Assembly (NCBI RefSeq): GCF_022440845.1
Contig: NZ_JAKNTO010000001.1
Span: forward strand, 3,596,001-3,660,000
DNA: 64,000 nucleotides
Source of the DNA: Ruminococcus sp. OA3
Lineage (GTDB): Bacteria; Bacillota; Clostridia; Lachnospirales; Lachnospiraceae
Direction: 5' to 3'
A program made the translations under genes and the position numbers. Below, in pieces: positions 15,701-24,731 of this stretch; the first letter of the stretch is position 1; the number at the start of each line of letters is the position of its first letter. The notes below the pieces were generated by a model. It searched no databases. It saw only the letters and a program-made list of their open reading frames with translations, and was not told where the DNA came from.

Positions 15701-18449
15701 CAAAACAATAGGCACCAATTACTTCAACACTTCCCGGAACTGTTACTTCTTTTAATGCTGTGCAGCAATTAAAACAGTACTCGCCCAACTCAAGCAAGCC
15801 ATCTTGCAGTGATATCTGTGTTAAAGATTCACAGAATTCAAATGCGCTTTTGTTAATTACCTTTACCGTATTCGGCAATGAAATACTCGTAATATTCTTA
15901 CCTTCAAATGCAGAATCGGTAATTGCCGTTACTGGTTTTCCCTCATAGGTCTCTGGAATTACTATGTTCGTGTATTCCTGATTTGTATCATAGATCCCAT
16001 AAACATAAGCCTCTTCCCCCTGTACTCTGTACACAATTCCGTTAAGAATAGTCATATCTTTCCAGAACACCCGAAGCTTCGTAGAACCTCCCCATGGCTC
16101 TCCCGGTATTGAATCAAACGCTGCATCTATAAAGATGTAATCCATGTACATTCCACTAAAAGCATTTTGCTCAATACCTATTGCAAAATTCTTGTATATT
16201 GCCGGAATTTTTAGCTCCTTTATGTCTGGATCCCAGATTCCCGCAACCCATGCTTTGTTACTATACAGACGATAAATGATATCTGTCTGAGTATCTATTT
16301 CTATATTTCCGTGTTCTCCCAACCAGATAATATTTCTAGGTAGCGTCCCCCAGGGTGCACCTGTAACTGTTCCATCATTTTTTCTAATGTATAATTTCAG
16401 ACGCCCATAGTTAGATGAAAATGCATTATTACCAATACTTGTTATCTTACTTCCGACTAATACACAATCTAATCCCGAACCATAGAAAGATTTTTCGCCA
16501 ATGACTTCTATGCTGTCTGGAAGCACAATCCGCACTCCAAGCCCTGGATAGGAGTCATAAAATAAATAATCCGGAATTACTTTTACCTTTTCCCCAAAAA
16601 CAATGTTTTTTAACTTTGCTTTATTAAACGGAGGGTAATAACTGCTTTGATATTTCCATCCACAATTACAGTTGATACAGTTATAATATAACGTTTCTAA
16701 TGCTGTGGTGTTCGCAAACACATCAAACCCCATAGTGGTCAAACTCTCAGGCAACGTCACTTCTATCAGGTTGGTAAGATTTCGAAACGTATAGGCACCT
16801 ATATTGGTAATCCCTTCTGCTACCACCACCTTTTTAATATTCGATTGGTATGCGCTAAACAACGGTCCTCCCGAATAATATTTTGTTGCCCCAATGCCTC
16901 TGACTGTTAAAGTTCCGCTGTCTAAATCGAGCTCAGCCGTTACATTTCCCAAAGTAGGAGATCCAATATTTTCATACACAATATTTTTGACACAAACAGC
17001 AAAGGAAGCGGTAAATGCTTCATAAGTGACAGTAACAGTCTGGTTCCCTGCTATGCTACTGTCAAAAGAAACCGTATAGCCGGTTATTCTTTCTTTGGTT
17101 CCATCAAAAAACAATATATCAACAAGTAATCCTGTTGTATCCAGAGCTTCGTCAAGAAAATATTCCAATTTTAACGGAGGGCTTGCTATTTCTATTCCGA
17201 TTACGTTTACTTCATATAACGCATTTATTGATAAATCTGTGGTGATATTGCTGAAATCCTCATCCCAGCCGGTAAAAGTATAGCCCTCTCTTACTGGATT
17301 AATTGGCGGCGTGGCAGCGCCTCCGTAATTTATAAGCTGCTCACTTATAATGGTATTGTCCCAATCTTGAAAGGTAACCGTATATTGATTTATCGTGTAA
17401 AGAGCTGCCACAACTAAATCTGACCTAACTGTACCGAATGGCTGGTCCCATCCAGTGAACGTATATCCTTCTCTGGCCGGATCGTCTGGTGCCGTTGCTG
17501 GTTCTCCTTCCAAAACAACTTCTGTTTTTAGGACAACTCCATCCCAATCTTGAAATGTGATCGTGTAATATACCGGTTCACTCACCGTCACCGTCAAGAC
17601 CGCCTCGAAACCTTTATAACTTACAGTAAGCGTCTGCCCACCAGACACTGTAGCATCATATCCGGTGACGGTATACGCACTTACCGCTCCCGTTGTCCCA
17701 TCATTATAAGTAGCCGTTACCACCATCCCCGACAGATCCAGTTCTTCCCCAATCTGATATTCCGTCTTGTTCGGCATAGATGTTATCTCAATCCCAGTGA
17801 CTGCAATCAACACGGCTATTTCCACAACAAACGTAACCGTCTCGCCCTGATACGTGACTATCACATTTTTTGTCCCTACGGTACTACTGTCAAAACCTGA
17901 TACTACATAGTCTGTTACAGCCTCCTCAGAGCCGTCGGACCATGCCACAGCAACGGATAGCCCAGTCAGGTCAATCGCTTCACCCACGTTGTATTCCAAC
18001 TTTGTCGGGACAGATTTGAGCGTCAGCGCACCCCCTAACTGCTCCCGTACCTCAATTGTGTCAAACACCTCAGACCATGTCTTGCTGCCCCCAGAAGCCC
18101 AGTACACCACCGGCATATACACCTGACCTGCCTCAGACGTGATCTCAGTCTCTTTATACGCACCTGCCACCGTCGTATTACTTTGATCGGCAGCGTCACG
18201 GTAGTAATTTGTCATAACTGTATTCATAGCAATACTGGAACATGCTGCCACTCGAAAACGCGTGTCCATATACAATCGGACTTTGTACGTCGTATTTTCC
18301 TGTATATTATAAACTGCCGTGCCGTTTGCCGGGTTACTCCCGATTTCGCCTGTAAGCCGTAGCTGTATGAGGGATGACTGTATATACCCGTCATAATTCC
18401 CCTCCAGTATTGCTGCCGCTTTATTATCTGACCATTTCGTTAGTGCCAT
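12726..18449 (-). CDS. Giant mosaic tail hub with Ig-like, InlB-type and BspA leucine-rich repeats
   Basis: Protein of about 1907 residues; the ATG giving MALTKWSDNK is preferred because GAGG lies 9 bases upstream. In order: an N-terminal beta domain (1-140); two Big_3-like Ig domains (145-290); two InlB B-type repeats with EGYTFTGWD (295-415); another Ig domain (418-490); BspA-type leucine-rich repeats (about 495-1085, phrases such as LPDSIEVIGEKSF and LPDGIEYIGKQAF); Ig (1090-1162); two more InlB-type repeats (1165-1285); two Big_2-like domains (1288-1455); then a phage minor structural/hub domain (1458-1870), a Gly/Ser linker and a short tail-type end. Bacterial adhesin modules grafted onto a tail hub imply binding to a surface or mucus. 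No frameshift seen. Confidence 0.85.
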   Translation of the reverse strand: MALTKWSDNKAAAILEGNYDGYIQSSLIQLRLTGEIGSNPANGTAVYNIQENTTYKVRLYMDTRFRVAACSSIAMNTVMTNYYRDAADQSNTTVAGAYKETEITSEAGQVYMPVVYWASGGSKTWSEVFDTIEVREQLGGALTLKSVPTKLEYNVGEAIDLTGLSVAVAWSDGSEEAVTDYVVSGFDSSTVGTKNVIVTYQGETVTFVVEIAVLIAVTGIEITSMPNKTEYQIGEELDLSGMVVTATYNDGTTGAVSAYTVTGYDATVSGGQTLTVSYKGFEAVLTVTVSEPVYYTITFQDWDGVVLKTEVVLEGEPATAPDDPAREGYTFTGWDQPFGTVRSDLVVAALYTINQYTVTFQDWDNTIISEQLINYGGAATPPINPVREGYTFTGWDEDFSNITTDLSINALYEVNVIGIEIASPPLKLEYFLDEALDTTGLLVDILFFDGTKERITGYTVSFDSSIAGNQTVTVTYEAFTASFAVCVKNIVYENIGSPTLGNVTAELDLDSGTLTVRGIGATKYYSGGPLFSAYQSNIKKVVVAEGITNIGAYTFRNLTNLIEVTLPESLTTMGFDVFANTTALETLYYNCINCNCGWKYQSSYYPPFNKAKLKNIVFGEKVKVIPDYLFYDSYPGLGVRIVLPDSIEVIGEKSFYGSGLDCVLVGSKITSIGNNAFSSNYGRLKLYIRKNDGTVTGAPWGTLPRNIIWLGEHGNIEIDTQTDIIYRLYSNKAWVAGIWDPDIKELKIPAIYKNFAIGIEQNAFSGMYMDYIFIDAAFDSIPGEPWGGSTKLRVFWKDMTILNGIVYRVQGEEAYVYGIYDTNQEYTNIVIPETYEGKPVTAITDSAFEGKNITSISLPNTVKVINKSAFEFCESLTQISLQDGLLELGEYCFNCCTALKEVTVPGSVEVIGAYCFAETEQLKKVILNDGVKRIDESAFRSCAVEVLTLPDGIEYIGKQAFAYLPFLATLDIPGVDYIDEAAFESCQLMTAVYLGNNVKELGSLVFDWCEVLKEITFSPGVQKIGDQVLNGCWELTSVYIYNKSMEIFDDAYAICKDAESIYGWTGSTAEAYATKYSRNFVPLDMEVVPVGINILAYPIKRVYTILDDFDATGLKIGLLYKDGSTAEVSDYQISGFDQRIGSKTILVTYGDYSVRFSVSVRQGYRVEFRSPEGNILKEENVPEGIAAIPPELSGIEGYTFIGWDNDYVNITEDTVCTAVYSIRCFEVTWQNHDGTILKEEQVQYLDDATPPEDPVREGYAFTGWDNEYFGVQSDLIITAVYEAVVKVTGITATDINLKNGVMQPIEYLVQPENATNKMVVFSSSYKSVVTVGEDGILKANSVGSATVTITAQDGGGVSASCIITVEPDDILESLWILPSELCLQKGKTYTLTASMLAGEDANVEVLWTSSKPAVATVDKKGTVKGVAVGNTVIMVRAKQNATLFSECKVEVVEKKDYLRELYADDSVHKELVIHSVGGKFSDITNNDIVAESMEIKEAVSTSAPVMLGGCITNSFEVLISAKRFFNNPPSGEIQVYQMVQGYRIDLFNGIIHTAERQENKITRKLIAYDKLYSKGDTNVASWFSNLKFPITVGALRKKLFQKIGIPYQTVTLPCDSFKIYKNYEYYTDENSSSNEKKKRVLYDIPDKLKAVEVIHDICEVSGMFGWMNRAGAFEFINFEYADTATLHPITIHDSEVKCPVNAVEIYLDDKEVDPSVTSRGSYNDRKKYSIDDGNFIVSATRGKTLNATSYNAYQTSYKKQILNALHEKRWVSYECRQRFDPTTRIGDGVHYRNEKMLSDGTQYIWETESAILERTITGVQSVTETLSAKVGYYTASGNKKKISKKVTNNSKAISNLKNSVGSIGNDYYGSGGGSGGGGGFNVESVTELPASPDGNTIYLIQGEVVVE

Positions 18450-18454
18450 AATTA

Positions 18455-18868
18455 TCATCCTCTATTCTGCTCAAGCTCAATTGTTATCCCTGCATATACC
18501 GGCCCCGAATCAAGCTGCATGGCAACCACGTATTCAATATCACTTAAAAAAGCTTCCATCGTGGAATACCCGTCGATATTGGGATTCCAAAAGGAAACTT
18601 TATACCTGCCCTCTATTTCGTTCAAAAGACCCTGTCGCATGATGCTGATCATCTGATTCTGCTCCTGCGTGGTGAGATAAGCCTTTGTTGTTACGCTCAC
18701 CGTCGCTCTCCGGCTGCTGCTGATATCTCTGTGCTCATTACGGTTAACATCAATGTAGGAATCAATAACAATCTTCTGGTCTGGTGTGCAGCTATAGCTT
18801 TCTTCAATCAATAAACTATTCGGAAAAATCGCATTTCCAAACTTTAAATAATATCCGTCAAAGGCCAT
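18455..18868 (-). CDS. Putative distal tail protein
   Basis: Protein of 137 residues, beta-rich (IVIDSYIDVNRNEHRD, RRATVSVTTKAYLTTQEQNQ, TIELEQNRG), encoded between the tape measure and the hub, the usual place of the distal tail or hub-adaptor protein in siphoviruses. Its stop region overlaps the start region of the hub gene. Assignment is from position, size and strand-rich character, not from a diagnostic motif. Confidence 0.6.
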   Translation of the reverse strand: MAFDGYYLKFGNAIFPNSLLIEESYSCTPDQKIVIDSYIDVNRNEHRDISSSRRATVSVTTKAYLTTQEQNQMISIMRQGLLNEIEGRYKVSFWNPNIDGYSTMEAFLSDIEYVVAMQLDSGPVYAGITIELEQNRG

Positions 18869-18878
18869 ACTCTCCTCC

Positions 18879-21581
18879 TCAGTCTAAGTATCCAACGCCG
18901 TCCGTTCGGATTCTGTAGCTCTCATTTTCCTCTCTGATCCAACGCATAAGCTCATTTCCGTTCATCGTCAGTACGATATCTCCATTTGATTTACCAACGA
19001 TATTTGCAAGTTTTTCATAATCAAAATTGAATGTACCAAATGGATCGGCATAGCTTTTATAATCCGGCGTATTGAGCATATCTGTCATGCCGACCACTCC
19101 CCCCAATTGTCGGTAAGCAGCATTTTCCTGCTTCGTCAGCACAGCTTCACCCTCATGCAGCAACGCTGGAAAATCATCAGACGGAACGTAATCCATTCCC
19201 ACCTTTAAACGTGGGATAGTTGGAATGTTTGCACTTGCTCCTCCTATCACAGGAACCCAATCCGGTATTTGGATACTATTGATGCCTTTAATCAATCCAT
19301 TTAAAATATCGATAATAAAATTAATTGGCCATTTCAATACTGTTCCAATACCACCCATTATATTTTCAAAGATGTTTTTTATGTTCTCCCAGGCAGCTGT
19401 CCAATTTCCAGTCAATACGTTTACAATAAACGATACAAGGCTTTTCAAAATTTCAATGACGTTACCGATAACTGATGCTACGTCTGAAGCAATTCCACCA
19501 AAAACGGAACTTACAACAGAGAGTAATGTGCTTAAAATGGGAATTAACATTTCAGATATCATTGTGATAAGCGGTGATAGTGCCTCAAGTATTGGCGCAA
19601 TACACTCTGTTACAAAAGGTGTAAGCAAACTTATAAGCTCAGTTATTAATGGCAGCAACGCCTCGCCCAATGGTACCAGCAGCAGTTCCAACCCCCTCAT
19701 CAATTCGTCCAGACTAGATCCGAGATCATCATATTTCACGTCCTTCATGCTTTCAAGTTCTTCACCAGTTCCGTATGCTGCATCTCCAATTTCCCCTAAT
19801 GCGCCAACTACTTCAGGGCCCAGATCCTCCCACATTGTTCCAAACAGAGCAGTGCCAACAGCATTCTGTTCTAATGGATCGTTCAGTGCAATAATGCCTG
19901 TCATAACTTGGTCAAAAGCTTCCTGTGCTGTCTCGCCACCCGCAGCAAACTTTTGTGCAAATTCTTCAACAGACGGACCGCTGTTCTGCATTTGTGCATT
20001 CATGGATTCAATTGAACTATTAACTTCATTTAATCCAGCTTCTGCTTCCGCAAGCTCCTCTGTATATTTTTTTATTGTCTTTTCATTACTTAATTTTGTT
20101 GCTTCAGAAGTTTTATCGGTAAATTCAGACTGCTTAATTTTAGCCAGCTCAAGCTTATCGCTTAAATCTTCTATTTTATCTGAGTATTTTACTGCCTCTT
20201 CTTGAGCTTTACTCATGGGTTCTGACAAATCTTCGGATGCAAGACCGAGTTTTTGAAATGCTTCCGCGGTGCTGTCCGAACAGTCAATCACACGGATTGC
20301 ATTTTCCTTAACTGCATCACCAATTTTATCTAAGTTAAACGCACCAGTATCTGTACCTTTCTGAAAGATGTTGAACATATCGTCGGCGGTGAATCCCATT
20401 TTGGAAAATTGAACAGAATATTCTGATATGCTATCCAAAAGCTCCCCTGAATAATCCAGTCCATTCTGTGCACCAGCAGCAATCTTATTCATTGCCTCCT
20501 GACCATCAATTCCAAAATTGTCCATCATGGCCTTTGCTGCTCTGGTGGATTCCGAGATTTCATATTCGAAAATATCCTGAAGCGCAAATGCAGATTCGGT
20601 TACATTCTGGAGATTGGCGTCATCCATTTCCCCCATGTTTTTTGTTACTTGCGAAATAGCCTCCGCTATATCGTTAAAATCCTCGCCGTAGTTATTTTTA
20701 TAAACCGCTTCTAAAACTGCCTGATATTTTTCCGTTTCCTCCGCAGATGACCCAGTGCTTGCCTGTAGTTGATTCATAGCCTGCTTCATTTCATCTGCTG
20801 TAGAAACAGCCGCAGCTCCTACTCCAACGACTGCCGCACCCGCCCCTACAGCTGCTACTGTCGCGCCAGATAATCCAGAGGCCAATCCAGCCACGTTTGC
20901 AGCAATAGGCGATCCGGAAGTAGCCGCGTCTGATATAGAATCCTTCAGTGCTGATCCTATGTTACCAAATAATTTAGTGAGATCCCCGCCTGCTTTTTCA
21001 GCATCGTCTACTAAACCCTCTATCTCCTGTTTGGCGTCCGATACATCCGCATCTACCTTCACTTTGACACTCTTATCATCGCTAATACCCTTTATGCGGG
21101 ATTTCGCTTGTGAAATATCTGCGTCAACATCAATATTCACAGTTTTATCATCGCTGATAGAGTGGATTTCCGACTCTGCCTTTGATGCGTCTGCATCTAC
21201 ATTGACTTCAATATCATCCACCTGAAGGTTATTGATCTCACTCATGGCCCGCGACGTATCCGCATCGATCTGGATATCTGTACTTTGTATTTCATCCAAT
21301 GCGTCACCCAAATCATCTACTGCTTTTTCTGCAGTCTCAGCAGCATCCTCCCAGGCTTTGCCGGTATCTTTTGCTGACTCCACTACTTTCTTTGCGGATT
21401 TTTCACTGCTGTCAGCAATTTTCTCGTTTTTTTCATCCTCAATCTTTAACGTGTCATCCGCACTTTTTTCAAGAGATTTCTTAACCTTTTTATCTGCTGT
21501 ATCCAAGTCTTTCTCGAGCTTACTGTCATCGGCGCGTATGACATATATCACATCGCCGTCATTATTTGTATTACCAGCCAC
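18879..21581 (-). CDS. Tail tape measure protein
   Basis: Protein of 900 residues that sets tail length. The first 200 residues hold tandem repeats of an 'INVDADASKAESEI' type (spaced about 27-30 residues, rich in Asp and Val), followed by glycine-alanine-rich hydrophobic stretches (AATVAAVGAGAAVVGVGAAAVS is summarised here, near 240-262). The TP901-type core follows (QLQASTGSSAEETEKYQAV, TDAFNLDKIG-type segment) with a large coiled coil (about 455-540), hydrophobic segments near 650-720 and a soluble C-terminus. It overlaps the upstream Gp15-like gene by one base. Confidence 0.9.
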   Translation of the reverse strand: MAGNTNNDGDVIYVIRADDSKLEKDLDTADKKVKKSLEKSADDTLKIEDEKNEKIADSSEKSAKKVVESAKDTGKAWEDAAETAEKAVDDLGDALDEIQSTDIQIDADTSRAMSEINNLQVDDIEVNVDADASKAESEIHSISDDKTVNIDVDADISQAKSRIKGISDDKSVKVKVDADVSDAKQEIEGLVDDAEKAGGDLTKLFGNIGSALKDSISDAATSGSPIAANVAGLASGLSGATVAAVGAGAAVVGVGAAAVSTADEMKQAMNQLQASTGSSAEETEKYQAVLEAVYKNNYGEDFNDIAEAISQVTKNMGEMDDANLQNVTESAFALQDIFEYEISESTRAAKAMMDNFGIDGQEAMNKIAAGAQNGLDYSGELLDSISEYSVQFSKMGFTADDMFNIFQKGTDTGAFNLDKIGDAVKENAIRVIDCSDSTAEAFQKLGLASEDLSEPMSKAQEEAVKYSDKIEDLSDKLELAKIKQSEFTDKTSEATKLSNEKTIKKYTEELAEAEAGLNEVNSSIESMNAQMQNSGPSVEEFAQKFAAGGETAQEAFDQVMTGIIALNDPLEQNAVGTALFGTMWEDLGPEVVGALGEIGDAAYGTGEELESMKDVKYDDLGSSLDELMRGLELLLVPLGEALLPLITELISLLTPFVTECIAPILEALSPLITMISEMLIPILSTLLSVVSSVFGGIASDVASVIGNVIEILKSLVSFIVNVLTGNWTAAWENIKNIFENIMGGIGTVLKWPINFIIDILNGLIKGINSIQIPDWVPVIGGASANIPTIPRLKVGMDYVPSDDFPALLHEGEAVLTKQENAAYRQLGGVVGMTDMLNTPDYKSYADPFGTFNFDYEKLANIVGKSNGDIVLTMNGNELMRWIREENESYRIRTDGVGYLD

Positions 21582-22192
21582 TATCGTCCACCTCCATTCA
21601 CAGCGAGACTTTCCAGTATATCAAAAAGCCGGTTCAATCCATCCTGCCCTCCTCCGCCATGTACAGGCAACGCATAGTAAGATTTCAGCTCTATGATATT
21701 TTGTATTTCTTTTTGATTATGTTTTGTCGGTTGCGGAATATCCATATCACGAATCCGCATGACCTCTTTAATTTTTGACTTGCTGCTAAGCCCCTGAAAC
21801 AGATAAATGAATGCTCTCCATGACAGGCGCCCTTGTTGTTTAACCAAGTCAATACCATAATCGAGCATAAAAGACGCATAAATATACTCTGCGTCCTCAT
21901 CAAAATCCAGAACCGGCTGCCTGGGCTTTGTCTGTGGACGCTGCTTTACATTCACACTTTGCACATAGATTGCGTCCAAAAGACCTGCCTTGTCCTTCAT
22001 AGAAACCGATAATAAGCGCATTTTGGATAGTCCCAACATCAGCAGAGCTGTTTCCAGCTTGTCCTCAGCGGAGAGGGTATCTTCCCGATAAAGTTTCTGG
22101 ATATCCAAAATCACGTCAAAGGCAGGATTAATTCTGTACTTTTTACCTTTATAAAAGACAATCTCTTTTGGTCGTTCCGTGATAAAGCTCAT
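21581..22192 (-). CDS. Gp15-family tail assembly protein
   Basis: Protein of 203 residues matching bacteriophage Gp15: KGKKYRINPAFDVILDIQKL near the start and a C-terminal helical region. It directly precedes the tape measure gene, as tail assembly chaperones do, and is the second of a chaperone pair with the 149-residue protein upstream. No slippery heptamer for programmed frameshifting was obvious at the junction (4 bases apart). Confidence 0.8.
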   Translation of the reverse strand: MSFITERPKEIVFYKGKKYRINPAFDVILDIQKLYREDTLSAEDKLETALLMLGLSKMRLLSVSMKDKAGLLDAIYVQSVNVKQRPQTKPRQPVLDFDEDAEYIYASFMLDYGIDLVKQQGRLSWRAFIYLFQGLSSKSKIKEVMRIRDMDIPQPTKHNQKEIQNIIELKSYYALPVHGGGGQDGLNRLFDILESLAVNGGGR

Positions 22193-22196
22193 GTAA

Positions 22197-22646
22197 TCAG
22201 TCCCTTCTAAACAGTTTCTTACGCTGTTTACGGTTATACCTAGCTTTAGCCCGCTCCTTATTTTCTTTAATGATTTCCTGACATCTCGGAACTACAACAT
22301 CTATCATAAAAGGCGTGACTTCCTGCGTCAGTTCAACATACCTGCCCTCATAGAAGTTCACAATCAGTTTCGCATTTTCAGGGCCAAATACCGTCATTAT
22401 CATGTTAACAGTAGCCTGACCCAATTCTTTGATCGCATCATCAGTCTCTTCGTGTGACATCTTTTCCGACACTGTATTACCATACTTCTTGTGAGCCTTT
22501 ATCAGCTCCAGGTATCTCCCATTGATATTGCGAAGCAGCTCGTCGCCATCCAGCCGAACCTGCAGCGTATGTTGGACATTTCCATTTTCATCCACAAGCT
22601 GCAATTCTTCGATATACTTCTTACTGCGTTTTAACTGATATGCCAT
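22197..22646 (-). CDS. Tail assembly chaperone-like protein
   Basis: Protein of 149 residues, soluble and helical, with the pattern of an N-terminal beta hairpin (IEELQLVDENGNVQHTLQV) followed by helices and a very basic tail (KERAKARYNRKQRKKLF). It sits between the tail tube and Gp15 genes where siphoviruses encode their first tail chaperone. Family assignment rests on position. Confidence 0.65.
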   Translation of the reverse strand: MAYQLKRSKKYIEELQLVDENGNVQHTLQVRLDGDELLRNINGRYLELIKAHKKYGNTVSEKMSHEETDDAIKELGQATVNMIMTVFGPENAKLIVNFYEGRYVELTQEVTPFMIDVVVPRCQEIIKENKERAKARYNRKQRKKLFRRD

Positions 22647-22688
22647 GCTCCTCTACCTCCCAAAAAGTAAAAGAGGGGTTTCCCCCTC

Positions 22689-23186
22689 TCAACCTTCCGC
22701 ACCTGTTGTCCCCAGACTCGGCTGCCCGTTTCCGTGAATAGTAACAGTCAGTGCATTTGTTGCCGTCGAATCTCCCCGGCCTTTCGTAATGTTTGCCAGT
22801 GTCACCGGCCAAATCACGTAAGCATTGCCGCGCTGCACTTTAATGTGCGTTTTTCTTGCCTCGCCAAACTTATACATCACATCTTCTCCTGTGATATATT
22901 CATAGGCTGGATCTGTCGGCTTACAATCTCCAGTCAGCGTTAATGTAAGCTGCGCACCCACTACCTCTGTGCTGCCCCAACCCTGATCTTTATAATATGA
23001 TGCCTGATACAGCACCTCATTAAGAGATTCCGCCATATTCTTTGTCAATGCCCCTAATGTAGCCCATGTGGCAGACTGTCCTGTAGGGGTGGTGTTGATA
23101 AATGCTTCTGTTTCATAATTGATTTCCGGAGTAATTGTATTTTCCGGAAGCGTTTCGGCAAATTTCTGCAAATTCATATTCAGCAT
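22689..23186 (-). CDS. Major tail (tube) protein
   Basis: Protein of 165 residues, beta-rich with conserved tail-tube features (INTTPTGQSATWATLGALT, VVGAQLTLTLTGDCKP, TSATNALTVTIHGNG-like end). The preferred ATG gives MLNMNLQKFAE, with AAAGGA upstream. The N-terminus NLQKFAE resembles the LQLFA motif of the scaffold and capsid proteins. Confidence 0.8.
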   Translation of the reverse strand: MLNMNLQKFAETLPENTITPEINYETEAFINTTPTGQSATWATLGALTKNMAESLNEVLYQASYYKDQGWGSTEVVGAQLTLTLTGDCKPTDPAYEYITGEDVMYKFGEARKTHIKVQRGNAYVIWPVTLANITKGRGDSTATNALTVTIHGNGQPSLGTTGAEG

Positions 23187-23202
23187 AATTATCATTCCTT
23201 TC

Positions 23203-23592
23203 TTAGAAAAATACTTTGCAATTTAAAATACAGGAATAATGATATGTACCGTCCTCATCCCTGCCAATTTTGGACGGTTCTTTTGCGATCTCCGTATCCA
23301 ACCACGAAAATGTGTTTCCTGGTGGATACTGTCTTAGTCTCTGAAAATAATTACATATACTGCAAAGTTGATCCAAACAGCGGTTCTGTTCCTTGTGCCT
23401 GCACAACATCATAACTGGAAACATCCTCACCGACGCTTTGTCATAATAGACCACATCAGAAACCCCCTGCCCCAGTTCCGCATACAGACTGTTCTTTTCT
23501 GACAACTCTTTGAGGGATATCCTGCAGTCAAGCTGGCAATTGTCTTCAGCTGTCTTTGCAAATAGTTCTATAAACTCTGTCTGTGGTGTCAC
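23203..23592 (-). CDS. Minor structural (head-tail joining) protein
   Basis: Protein of 129 residues starting with GTG. The start is set by AAGGAGG 8 bases upstream and by a GTGA overlap with the stop of the preceding gene; the frame extends further upstream but inside that gene. It has a cysteine-rich middle (MLCRHKEQNRCLDQLCSIC). It resembles the tail-completion or minor capsid proteins encoded just before the tail tube gene. Exact role uncertain. Confidence 0.65.
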   Translation of the reverse strand: MTPQTEFIELFAKTAEDNCQLDCRISLKELSEKNSLYAELGQGVSDVVYYDKASVRMFPVMMLCRHKEQNRCLDQLCSICNYFQRLRQYPPGNTFSWLDTEIAKEPSKIGRDEDGTYHYSCILNCKVFF

Positions 23593-23996
23593 TGCCTCAG
23601 CCTCCTTCGCATTGCTGCCTGATATACTTTCTTCCAGTCCTTTCCGTACACTTCTTTTGCGTATTTTGCCCATTCCATTCGGGCCAGTGCCGACGTAAAA
23701 GTTATTTTTTCAGGTCCATAAGTGCGGGCCGTTGGATTCCCATACATAACCTCACCATGCCACAGATACTGCGCGTATGGTTCTGACCACCGCATCTCAT
23801 ATTTCAAATCCCGCGCCTGAAAATCACTGTTTGCAAGCCCGCTACTCTGTAGAGTGCCCTGATCTTTCGGAACATGCTGCGTAGTGTCTTTCAGCGCCTG
23901 TTGCGCCATGATTGTAAGTCCGTCATTCGCAGCCGCCCGGATCCTCGCCATTGCAGACATTTTGTTAAAAGTCACCCTGGTACTTATTTTAGGCAT
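23589..23996 (-). CDS. Minor capsid protein (Minor_capsid_2-like)
   Basis: Protein of 135 residues with the head-tail joining layout: helical start, VPKDQGTLQSSGLA, then WSEPYAQYLWHGEVMYGNP and a basic end. These are marks of the minor capsid/HK97-gp10-type joining family. It overlaps its neighbours by 8 and 4 bases in a tight connector cluster (24715-23203). Confidence 0.75.
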   Translation of the reverse strand: MPKISTRVTFNKMSAMARIRAAANDGLTIMAQQALKDTTQHVPKDQGTLQSSGLANSDFQARDLKYEMRWSEPYAQYLWHGEVMYGNPTARTYGPEKITFTSALARMEWAKYAKEVYGKDWKKVYQAAMRRRLRQ

Positions 23997-24339
23997 AGGA
24001 AATCAGCCCCAGTTCGTAATGGTGCAACTTTTCACCATCATAGAGAGGTTCTGCCAACATGACACGGAGTTTCTGCGTGTTAAAAATGATAATGTCATTC
24101 ACTGCAAAAGTTATTCCTTGAGGTCGACTGTTCCGACAGTCATAAAAAAGTGTGGCTGCAAGCTGGATCTCAGCACCACTCTTATCCCGCACAACCTTAC
24201 TGGACGGTTCCAGACGCACATGTGTGAGCATCTGCTCACCTACCAATTCCGTGTTTCCCCAGCGGTCTTCTTCTCCCTCTATGGCGTGCGTTACCGCGTG
24301 AATAAGCAGTTTTTTAGGTATCGCCCTAATAGCAATCAC
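23989..24339 (-). CDS. Minor capsid / head closure protein
   Basis: Protein of 116 residues, mostly beta strands (EIQLAATLFYDCRNS, FAVNDIIIFNTQKLRVML, HHYELGLI), fitting the Minor_capsid_1 or stopper family that closes the head after packaging. It overlaps the connector gene by 14 bases and the next gene by 8. Confidence 0.7.
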   Translation of the reverse strand: MIAIRAIPKKLLIHAVTHAIEGEEDRWGNTELVGEQMLTHVRLEPSSKVVRDKSGAEIQLAATLFYDCRNSRPQGITFAVNDIIIFNTQKLRVMLAEPLYDGEKLHHYELGLISYA

Positions 24340-24715
24340 CTCCTCGATACAAAAGCCCTGTTGATGCTAAAATACGTTGCGCACGCGGCGCATAGATGGA
24401 CTGTTGGGTGCTGCCTGATACACCGGATGCTTTTGCATAGTTAAACTTACCAAGGCCGGCACTCTGCAGGTCGATACCATTATCTATTTCACTGCCGCCG
24501 TTGGCATCCAGATACTCGATCTGGGCGCATACTGCCTTACGGATACGTTCCTGAATCCTTTCTTCCATCTCATGAAATGCCGATAGCGTAAGTCTGTACA
24601 TACACATTTCCTCGACTATTTCTTCCGCTCTCATTAAAAGAGACAGGAAGTCGGCGTTAATTACCGGCTCCCCATGAAATGTGTTCAGATAATAATCCTG
24701 TGTTACGTAAGGCAT
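24326..24715 (-). CDS. Head-tail connector (gp6-like) protein
   Basis: Protein of 129 residues, helical (FLSLLMRAEEIVEEMCMYRL, FHEMEERIQERIRKAVCAQIEYLD) with a short C-terminal extension ending ILASTGLLYRGG. This is the size, order and fold pattern of gp6-like connectors encoded right after the capsid gene. Confidence 0.7.
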   Translation of the reverse strand: MPYVTQDYYLNTFHGEPVINADFLSLLMRAEEIVEEMCMYRLTLSAFHEMEERIQERIRKAVCAQIEYLDANGGSEIDNGIDLQSAGLGKFNYAKASGVSGSTQQSIYAPRAQRILASTGLLYRGGDCY

Positions 24716-24731
24716 TTAACCGCCTCCTATC

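Noticed and set aside
12726-18449. Reading the BspA/InlB-type repeats as a host surface adhesin gene
   Set aside because: The C-terminal hub domain, one continuous frame and position between distal-tail and lysis genes show it is a phage tail protein.
19225-20205. Plus-strand frame of 326 codons
   Set aside because: Mirror of the tape measure gene, with low-complexity Ser/Ile-rich product and no ribosome site.
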